A DNA stretch of 64,000 nucleotides, from NCBI GenBank assembly GCA_016713885.1, contig JADJOF010000005.1, positions 62,001 through 126,000 of the forward strand, written 5' to 3'. Position 1 is the stretch's first letter. The number at the start of each line of letters is the position of its first letter. The notes under the pieces were generated by a model that saw only the letters and a program-made list of their open reading frames with translations, was not told where the DNA came from and did no database searches. This stretch comes from Bdellovibrionales bacterium. Lineage in GTDB: Bacteria > Bdellovibrionota > Bdellovibrionia > Bdellovibrionales > JAMPXM01. The translations under genes were made by a program, and so were the position numbers. Below, in pieces: positions 58,098 to 64,000 of the stretch.

Positions 58098-59642
58098 TCA
58101 GCTTAAGTCAGATGACGGCATTTCTGTTGGCCGTTTCGGAATCAGAACCTCAATCGTCCCATCGTCATTCACCTTTTTAAACACCGAATCGCGAACGATT
58201 GGTTTAGGGAGAGTGAACTCCTGCCGCCACGTTTGATAGCTCGAAGTTGAACCCTGGGAGCCTTCGCTCTTCGTGTGTTCCTCGTGCTGCCTTGCTGCGG
58301 TTATCGAGGCCTTTCCGTCCTTCACTCGGATGTCGACTCGGTCCTTATCGTGCGCCGGAACCTTCGCTCTTAAGACGTAGTGGCCGTCGTTCTCGGTTAG
58401 TCGAGCATCAAAGCTTTTCATTTTATAGAACGGATCTTCGGCGCGGCTCTCGGCGACGCTCATTTTGGCGTTGTACTTTTGGTTCTGCTTGTACAAGGCC
58501 TTTAAAAACTGCTCGCGATTGTTGTTGAGCGTGCTTCGCTGCGACTCATCCTGACGAGACAGGCGAGTGCCGAAGTCGTTTCGTGCTTCGTTGATCGCGC
58601 GTTCTTGCTCTTTGCTCTGGGCGTCGGCGCGTTTTCTAAACTCTTCGCTTGCGCGTTTGGCTTGAAGCTCTTGTTGGTGCTTCTGCTCGCGCTGCTGCTC
58701 TTGAAACTCAATTTCTTCCTGTTTGAGTGCCTCTGTGCTTTTTTGACGCCGAGTCTGAAGCTCTTGTTCGCCGCGAGTTTGCACGCGTTGAGTTTCGCTC
58801 GAGTAGTCGCGAAGCATTTTTTCGTTCGTCGTGCGATATCGTTCACGCGTATTTTGAAACTCTTCGCCCTGCTCGCGCTGCAGGTCCTCAACGCGTTTCT
58901 CGCCATCGCTTTGGATACGCGTGTAGTTGTTGGTCGCCTGATCGCGCAGGCTTTTCACCGAGGCATTGCTTTCAGCGCGCTCTTTTGTCAGTTGTTTCTG
59001 CTGGGCTGAACGCAGCTTGCTCATCGTTTCGTTTCCCTGCTGGCGCGTGGCTTCCGTCTGCTCGCGGTACTGGGATTCGATCTGACTTTGCTTTGTGCGT
59101 CCGGATTCGACGGTTTCGCGGATCTTGCTGCTGTTTTCAAGCTTCGCTTTTGCGAGAGCCTGATTGGAGCGCTCTTGGCTGGTCTTGAATTCGCTTTGAC
59201 TCTCTTGGTGCAGGCGATCGTGCGAGGCTCGGCTACGATCGATCAGCTCACGCAGTGCCTTTTGGTTTTGTTGAATTGTCTCTTCGCGCTGTCCCTTTAG
59301 TGAGGAGATGATTTCGGTTGAGCGCTGTTTCTCAGATTGAATTTCACGTTCGCTATCGCCGCGTGCTGCTTTGACCCGACCTTTGAGGCTTGAGTACTCG
59401 CGAGCTGTTTCGTTCTTCGCATTTTCAATCTGTTCTTGCGAAACGTTTTTTATATTTTCAATTTTGGCGGCGGTGTCGCGTTTGATGTGATTGACGGCGG
59501 CATCCCCTGCAAGGCGCGCCTCTTCTTCGCGGCGGGCATTGGCATCGCGAATGGATTGCAGTTCGCGCTCGTGCTGCGTTTGCAGCTCGGCCCGTTGTTC
59601 AGTCCTCCGGTCCTGGAGTCCGATCGTAAGATCACTTGGCAT
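58098..59642 (-). CDS. Hsp20 (alpha-crystallin) domain fused to a long coiled coil
   Basis: 514 residues. Residues 1 to about 395 are almost continuous charged helix rich in E, Q, R, K with heptad character. Residues ~410-503 are an alpha-crystallin domain: FDARLTENDGHYVLRAKVP, DIRVKDGKASITAAR, RQEFTLPKPIV and DDGTIEVLIPK, which match the conserved strands. Usual small heat-shock proteins are 140-160 residues with a short N-terminal arm. The chaperone domain is probably displayed at the end of a rod or filament (inference). No operon partner is on the same strand immediately upstream. Confidence 0.8.
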   Translation of the reverse strand: MPSDLTIGLQDRRTEQRAELQTQHERELQSIRDANARREEEARLAGDAAVNHIKRDTAAKIENIKNVSQEQIENAKNETAREYSSLKGRVKAARGDSEREIQSEKQRSTEIISSLKGQREETIQQNQKALRELIDRSRASHDRLHQESQSEFKTSQERSNQALAKAKLENSSKIRETVESGRTKQSQIESQYREQTEATRQQGNETMSKLRSAQQKQLTKERAESNASVKSLRDQATNNYTRIQSDGEKRVEDLQREQGEEFQNTRERYRTTNEKMLRDYSSETQRVQTRGEQELQTRRQKSTEALKQEEIEFQEQQREQKHQQELQAKRASEEFRKRADAQSKEQERAINEARNDFGTRLSRQDESQRSTLNNNREQFLKALYKQNQKYNAKMSVAESRAEDPFYKMKSFDARLTENDGHYVLRAKVPAHDKDRVDIRVKDGKASITAARQHEEHTKSEGSQGSTSSYQTWRQEFTLPKPIVRDSVFKKVNDDGTIEVLIPKRPTEMPSSDLS

Positions 59643-59671
59643 CGCGGCCCCCTGCGCTTTGGGCGTATGTC

Positions 59672-59989
59672 TTACTTTACCACAGGAGCAGGCAGGCTGT
59701 TGGCGGGAAGGCGAGAGTCCGGACTTTTCTCCGGGGCCTTCTCGGGTCCAGAGCAGATCGGCTTAAAGTTTTCACTGCGCTCGCGGCACATCCAAGTCGC
59801 TTCGATCTGAGCGCGTTCGGTGGATTTGAGGTAGTGATACTGACCGTATTGAAGGGGATCGAGGGTGGTGATCACAGTGCGAGAGCTACCATTCAGAGCA
59901 TCGATGATGACAAGACGAAAGGCGCGGTACTCGGCGTTCGCCAATGGGAGAAAGATGAAAGTGATGATAAAGAAGAGAGCTTGTCTCAC
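59672..59989 (-). CDS. Small exported protein of unknown function
   Basis: 105 residues with a signal peptide (ALFFIITFIFLPLANA-E). The mature part contains TTLDPLQYGQYHYLKSTERAQIEATWMC and a proline-rich tail. Two cysteines could pair. It lies 24 bp after the next upstream gene on the same strand, suggesting co-transcription. Confidence 0.6.
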   Translation of the reverse strand: MRQALFFIITFIFLPLANAEYRAFRLVIIDALNGSSRTVITTLDPLQYGQYHYLKSTERAQIEATWMCRERSENFKPICSGPEKAPEKSPDSRLPANSLPAPVVK

Positions 59990-60013
59990 AAGCTCTCTAT
60001 CGGAATTTAGACC

Positions 60014-60403
60014 TTAGTGCTTCAGGTCAAAATTGGCGAGGATCGTATTCTCGACCAAATGGAAGTACGCGCGAATCATGAGGTCGCGTTCGGCTTGCGG
60101 TAGCTCTCCGAGGAAGAGTTCTTTGGCCTGCAGTGTTGGCTTCTCGAGAAAGCTCGTCAGCAGATTCTGCACGCGCTCCATGTTTTTAAGCGTGAAAAAC
60201 TCTTTTTCGTCGGTCGGTGTTCTGAGAACGCGAGCGACGTCGTTTTTATCAAAGAGAAAATGAACGCCCAGTGTGCTCTGGTGAATCAGGTATTCGATCT
60301 GCGCCGTCTTGGCCTTTTCTGCGGTTCCAGCTGGTGTTTTGGTTTCGGCAATAACCTCACGGTCGTTTGCTGGCTTCGAACCCCGTCCTGATTCTCCGTG
60401 CAT
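60014..60403 (-). CDS. Conserved-looking cytoplasmic protein of unknown function
   Basis: 129 residues without signal or membrane segment. A flexible charged N terminus (about 35 residues) precedes a helical domain (IEYLIHQSTLGVHFLFDKNDVARVLRTPTDEKEFFTL...). It is probably in one unit with the exported protein downstream. No family is recognised. Confidence 0.5.
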   Translation of the reverse strand: MHGESGRGSKPANDREVIAETKTPAGTAEKAKTAQIEYLIHQSTLGVHFLFDKNDVARVLRTPTDEKEFFTLKNMERVQNLLTSFLEKPTLQAKELFLGELPQAERDLMIRAYFHLVENTILANFDLKH

Positions 60404-60789
60404 AGGCCTCCCTGCGTGTCGGTGTCTCAGCTTGAGACAATCTCATTTTGAGGAGTCCGGCCGGCCTCGCGCAACGGAAAATAGTGAAGGGCGGTGCGGT
60501 AGGCCCTTATGGCAGACCGCGGGGAAGGCTAATTTGACAGAACGGGCTTGCGATCCCACAATATAAGGAGGGCGCAAGATTCGCGCCCAACTGGAGAAAG
60601 GACCTCTTGACCTATTAGAGACCCTTTATTTGGGAGCCGAGGCTTGGGAAGGCTTGGGTTCAAGATTTAAAGGGGAGGAAGACGGGCCATTGCTCAGGCA
60701 AAAGGCACCAGTTCCCGCGACCTTGGTCTGGTTGGCGCGCCGATAAAACAAGCACCTGTTTCAATGCACTCGTGATGAAGGAGGCATAT
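60404..60789. other. 386-bp intergenic region with a promoter-like sequence
   Basis: Between divergent genes. It has no coding ORF with support. It contains a TTGACA box (60535) and a GC hairpin GGGCGC...GCGCCC (60571-60589) without a T run. A leader or small RNA is possible. Confidence 0.4.
60535..60564 (+). promoter_or_regulatory. Putative sigma70-type promoter
   Basis: TTGACA at 60535-60540 and ACAATA at 60559-60564, spacing 18 bp, upstream of the gene at 60790. Confidence 0.4.
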
Positions 60790-61671
60790 ATGTCTCATAC
60801 AAAAGTCGGCGCAAAGACGAACGCGCGTTCTCCTGGTCGTTCTGTCGGTCTAAGTTCTAAGCCAGAGCCCATCGTGATCGACGAAGCGGCTGGTCTTGTC
60901 TTTAAAACGGAGCGCGAGCTATACGCTCATTTTCTCCCACAGATCCAAATGCTCGAAACCGAAGTGCTCGCCAATCGATTGGAATCTGATATTCCAATGA
61001 AAGAGCACAAGCGTTTTGAGTCACTCCTTCAGCAAGTGATCGATGATCCCGACGAAGTTTGGGAAGACGCCGAGAGCATTCACGGTGTGAAGGTCACAAG
61101 CTACGTCGGCCATTTCATCACAAGCGACAATGACCCAGGCGTGTACTATGTCGCCTTGGCCTATGCCGTTGGCGGTCGCCCACGATTTGTCTATACGCAT
61201 TTCCCATCGCGCGATCTTAAACTCGTTGATCGTTTCCGCCGCGGGGATTTGGTTTACGACCGCGTGGTTAAAGAAGTCGAGAAAGGTGCTGTTGAGGGCG
61301 ATGCGCTCTCAGAGGGCGATGCTCTTGCCGTCGGCCTTTACAAGGCGATGCTGACGCTTCGCTCGCCGCAGGATCTATCAGAAGATAAGTTCCACGAGCA
61401 CGACGAGCTTCGCGAAAAAACAATCGAAGAGCCCGACGAAATCTGGCGTTCGAACGACCTTGCCGGCAACACGCTGGTCACCTTTGTGAAGCAGTTTGAT
61501 GAAGGCGAGAACGACGGAACTTGGTACATTGCGGTCACGGCCGAGGATGAGGCGAGCTCAAGCCACGCGCTGCTCTTCTCGTTCCCAACTAAGGATGAGA
61601 ATCTCGTCGATCGTTATCGCCACGGCGAGAACCTCCAAGCCGAGGAAGTCACCCAAGAGGCCAGCCACTAG
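60790..61671 (+). CDS. Protein with an internal domain duplication, unknown function
   Basis: 293 residues from ATG 60790, directly after AAGGAGG. Two similar units are visible: VIDDPDEVWEDAESIHGVKVTSYVGHF...YYVALAYAVGG..FVYTHFPSRDLKLVDRFRRGD and TIEEPDEIWRSNDLAGNTLVTFVKQF...WYIAVTAEDEASSSHALLFSFPTKDENLVDRYRHGE. The order PDE(V/I)W, then YYVAL/WYIAV, is reminiscent of phage-associated Barnase/EndoU/RelE-like (PBECR) domains, but catalytic residues cannot be assigned. Strong terminator and ribosome-binding site suggest good expression. Confidence 0.6.
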   Translation: MSHTKVGAKTNARSPGRSVGLSSKPEPIVIDEAAGLVFKTERELYAHFLPQIQMLETEVLANRLESDIPMKEHKRFESLLQQVIDDPDEVWEDAESIHGVKVTSYVGHFITSDNDPGVYYVALAYAVGGRPRFVYTHFPSRDLKLVDRFRRGDLVYDRVVKEVEKGAVEGDALSEGDALAVGLYKAMLTLRSPQDLSEDKFHEHDELREKTIEEPDEIWRSNDLAGNTLVTFVKQFDEGENDGTWYIAVTAEDEASSSHALLFSFPTKDENLVDRYRHGENLQAEEVTQEASH

Positions 61672-61696
61672 AATTTTCAGTACAGTTTAAAGCGAA

Positions 61697-61727
61697 AGAG
61701 GTGCGAGTGATCGCACCTCTTTTTTTT
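61697..61727 (+). terminator. Rho-independent terminator
   Basis: A perfect 10-bp stem AGAGGTGCGA/TCGCACCTCT with loop GTGA, followed by seven T, lies 26 bp after the stop of the duplicated-domain gene. Confidence 0.93.
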
Positions 61728-61865
61728 GTCTCATGCGGACCGCATTCAGTCTTAAAGTCAGAACTGCGGCACCAGCTTTGTGGCCTTGGTGACTGAGTCG
61801 TGCCTCATGTCGTTTTGTGTGCAAATCGGTGCTGTTCGACAGACCCTCGGTCACCTCGTTGCGAG

Positions 61866-63058
61866 TGCCGAATTCAACGACCAAGTGCACGCTTTTCCCT
61901 ATATAAAGACTCTTCTCTAAAATAGTTTCGCCAGTACTCACGCCAGAAGTTTTCTTCGGTATGCCTGAGTCTTTGGCTTCGGTATCGCTTATAGGTCGAT
62001 GCCTTCTTTATCAAAGTTTTTTGTACTGAAAAGTGAACCTCGTAGGGAGTTTTGTACCCGAGTATCTTTTTAGGCCGATGATTAAGTGCCGATTCAATGG
62101 CTTTCATCTCGTTGTGCGGGACTTGTAAGAAGTCTGTTTTCTTTGGATAGAACTGTCGAATGAGACCATTCGTGTTCTCAACTGAGCCTCGCTGCCAGCT
62201 CGCATAGGGGGTCGTGTAGAATACTGGAATATTAAGCACGCCCTCAAGCTGCTGATAGCCACCAAACTCGACACCGTTGTCGTTGGTGATTGTTCGCTTG
62301 GCTCTTTCATCCTTTAAAAGCTCAACTGTTGCGAGATTTACCTCTTGGCTTGAATGCGAAAAAACGCGTTCAATTTTTGTGTATCGGGAATACCGATCTA
62401 CCATCACTAAAAGACTCGGACCAGATCTCCTTCCTTCAACCAAGTCACGTTCCCAATGACCCGTCTGAAGCCGCTCGTTCGCTTCTGCTGGACGCTCTGA
62501 AATCTGTTTTCGCGGAAATGGGCCAAGACTACGCCGACGTTTCTTTTGTCCACGTCGTCGATACTTTCCACGCAGCCTCAGGCAGACTTTATAGCCAGGC
62601 GCAAACTTGTAAATCCAGCGGTAGATCGCCTCGTGACTGATTGAGAACTCCCCCTCAACTTTCAAGCGACCACTAATTTGCTCTGGACTCCATCGCAGTT
62701 CGAGACTTTCTTGAATCAGTTCTTCAAGAGCTCCAGAAATCTTTCGCCGTGGTTCATAGCTAAATCGCCGCTTATCAAGTGCTTTTCGCTGAGCCCCCAA
62801 CGCTCGGTATCCTGCCTTGCGCGTTGAATGTCGTCGAAGCTCCCGACTAATCGTCGTTCGATGAACCATTGTTTCTCTTGCGATTTCGGTCAGAGTTTTT
62901 CCTAGATCCCGAAGATCCTGAATGATAAACCGCTGCCGTTGGGTCAGATGTCGATACCCTTTCATCAAATTCTCCTGTGGTAAGAAGAGTTTGAAATAGG
63001 GTCTGCATCTGGCTCAATTTATTTGTGCCAGACGTGCACTTCAGAATTGAATCCGGCA
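61866..63058 (-). mobile_element. IS30-family element
   Basis: The transposase gene (62968 to 61874; 364 residues) is intact: HLTQRQRFIIQDLRDLGKTLTEIA (HTH), GHWERDLVEG (Asp), TITNDNGVEF (Asp) and SWQRGSVENTNGLIRQFYPKKTDF (Glu), typical of IS30. Imperfect terminal repeats TGCCGAATTCAACGACCAAG and TGCCGGATTCAATTCTGAAG bound it, with a possible 3-bp duplication GAG. This is one of the few uninterrupted transposases in the window. It inserted between a terminator and the GNAT gene. Confidence 0.92.
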
Positions 63059-63085
63059 GAGATAGCGAAATGTTGTAGTGAGTTG

Positions 63086-63645
63086 ATGGAAACACTCAAC
63101 GGACAAGCGATTCTAGCGTTAGAGAAAAAGCCTTTTGCGGCAACCTTGAAAGGCCATCGGATACGGCTTGTGCGCTCAGAGCCATCCTTTGCTGATCAAG
63201 TCTGGGAGTATATTCAGCGAGATCATGCCTTGGGTGGCACACTTTACTCTTGGGTCGAATCACTCGACGATGTCGCGAATCATGTTTTAAAGAAAACAAG
63301 TTTAGACGCAAGAGAGATCGATTTTCTTATTTAAAAGACGGTAAGGCTATCGGCTCGTTTCACGTGCATACGATTTCATATTCCGATCATAAGGCCGAGA
63401 TTGGTTATGGTATTGAAAAGGGCGAAGAGGGAAAAGGCTACGTGAGCGAGTCGCTTCAGCTTGTCGTAGCCGAGATGAAGCGCTTGGGCTTTAACAAGGT
63501 TGTTATCAACTGCGATAGGAATAACGTTCGCTCTATCCAAGTCGCGGAGAGAAACGGCTTTCAGCGAGAGGGGCTCTTGCTTCAGGACTGTATTGAATAC
63601 GGTCGTTTCAGAGACTCTGTAATCTTCGGCAAAATTTTGCGCTGA
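63086..63645 (+). pseudogene. GNAT acetyltransferase (RimJ/RimL type), one frameshift
   Basis: The N-terminal frame (METLNGQ...HRIRLVRSE...GTLYSWVESLDDV) continues in the next frame as FSYLKDGKAIGSFHV...AEIGYGIEKGEEGKGYVSESLQ, which holds the acetyl-CoA pyrophosphate loop EEGKGYV, and NNVRSIQVAERNGFQREG. One extra T in the T run near 63322 joins them into about 187 residues, normal for the family. The acceptor is unknown, possibly a protein N terminus. Confidence 0.8.
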
Positions 63646-63647
63646 AT

Positions 63648-63959
63648 TCAGACGTACACTTCTTTGCGGTGCCCAATCTTCACGATGTTGATCTGCACAG
63701 TGTCGTCAACAATCTCGTACACGACGCGAAAGTCACCAACTCGAATTCTCCAATTCGGAGAACCCTTCAGCTTTTTGCATTTCGGAGGTCGCGGATCGTC
63801 TTCGAGTTTAGCAATCGCTTTGAACACGCGGGTTTGGACTTCAATGCGCCCCCCGTCGATTTCGGCGATCGATGGCGAGCGACACGAGAATAGATGAACC
63901 GATGAGTGAGGCGATGATTCCAAGTGACCAGTTGATTGGGAACTTTCCGCCAAAGACAT
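63648..63959 (-). CDS. RelE/ParE-like toxin, start uncertain
   Basis: The C-terminal 65 residues are clearly RelE-like: VFKAIAKLEDDPRPPKCKKLKGSPNWRIRVGDFRVVYEIVDD and VKIGHRKEVYV, with the basic and aromatic residues used for mRNA cleavage in RelE. The only ATG in frame is 63959, which would overlap the TerC-like gene by about 118 bp in another frame and add an unrelated-looking tail. No antitoxin gene is next to it. It may be a truncated or orphan toxin. Confidence 0.65.
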   Translation of the reverse strand: MSLAESSQSTGHLESSPHSSVHLFSCRSPSIAEIDGGRIEVQTRVFKAIAKLEDDPRPPKCKKLKGSPNWRIRVGDFRVVYEIVDDTVQINIVKIGHRKEVYV

Positions 63960-64000
63960 CGTTGAGCCACACCATTTTTAGTCCGACGAATATAAGTACT
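63841..64000 (-). CDS. C-terminal end of a TerC-like membrane protein, 5' beyond the window
   Basis: The minus-strand frame ending at 63841 reads VWLNDVFGGKFPINWSLGIIASLIGSSILVSLAIDRR then stop. The GGKFPI motif and last membrane helix are typical of the TerC family (membrane proteins linked to metal efflux). Only about 52 codons are in the window. Confidence 0.6.
   Translation of the reverse strand, partial: VLIFVGLKMVWLNDVFGGKFPINWSLGIIASLIGSSILVSLAIDRRNRRGAH

Overview
The window (about 64 kb) looks like chromosomal DNA of a Gram-negative bacterium. Signal peptides, lipoboxes, outer-membrane barrels and LolA/LolC/LolD-like genes support this. The abundance of large metalloprotease lipoproteins, secreted proteins and RAYT-like transposases suggests a Bdellovibrio-like (Bdellovibrionota/Oligoflexia) relative. 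That assignment is an inference; no phylogenetic marker gene is present.

Layout. (1) 1-9.9 kb is GC-moderate backbone. It holds a partial double cyclic-nucleotide-binding protein, a RAYT-type transposase gene split cleanly by an IS4-family element, a secreted trypsin-like protease, small secreted proteins, secreted methyltransferase-like proteins with a membrane-bound LuxR-type regulator, a DUF188 protein, a polytopic membrane protein and tRNA-Arg(CCT). (2) 9.96-21.6 kb is a leftward operon: small membrane protein, 1208-aa metzincin lipoprotein, giant lipoprotein A, outer-membrane barrel, and a paralogous giant lipoprotein B. (3) 21.7-52.9 kb is an island of about 31 kb bounded by directly oriented ISL3-family copies, with an identical 9-bp sequence just outside the two outer ends. 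The cargo is visibly AT-richer and is packed with ISs: IS200, three copies of one IS4-type element, two IS256, a split IS481, and two copies of an unassigned IS. (4) 52.95-64 kb is backbone again: an OmpR-type response regulator, a gene-free hairpin-rich stretch, a RAYT gene, small secreted proteins, a metzincin lipoprotein, an Hsp20 domain fused to a long coiled coil, a duplicated-domain protein, IS30, GNAT, a RelE-like toxin and the end of a TerC-like gene.

The island cargo reads as a lipid or acyl-conjugate pathway. An acyl-AMP ligase, an ACP, an SDR and a FabH-like condensing enzyme form one tightly overlapping operon, with a second FabH-like enzyme divergent from it. A LolD-like ATPase, LolC/E-like permease, LolA-like protein, MFS-like transporter and outer-membrane barrel could export the product. 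A GH3-type acyl-amido synthetase, a left-handed-beta-helix acyltransferase, a fatty-acid hydroxylase, a CoA carboxyltransferase and a membrane-anchored legumain-like peptidase complete it. The set matches no pathway I can name. ISs have scrambled it: one segment appears inverted and two genes are truncated.

Caveat: many genes carry single frameshifts that a one-base change in a homopolymer would repair, and duplicate IS copies differ mainly by such indels. Many apparent pseudogenes are therefore probably long-read sequencing artefacts.
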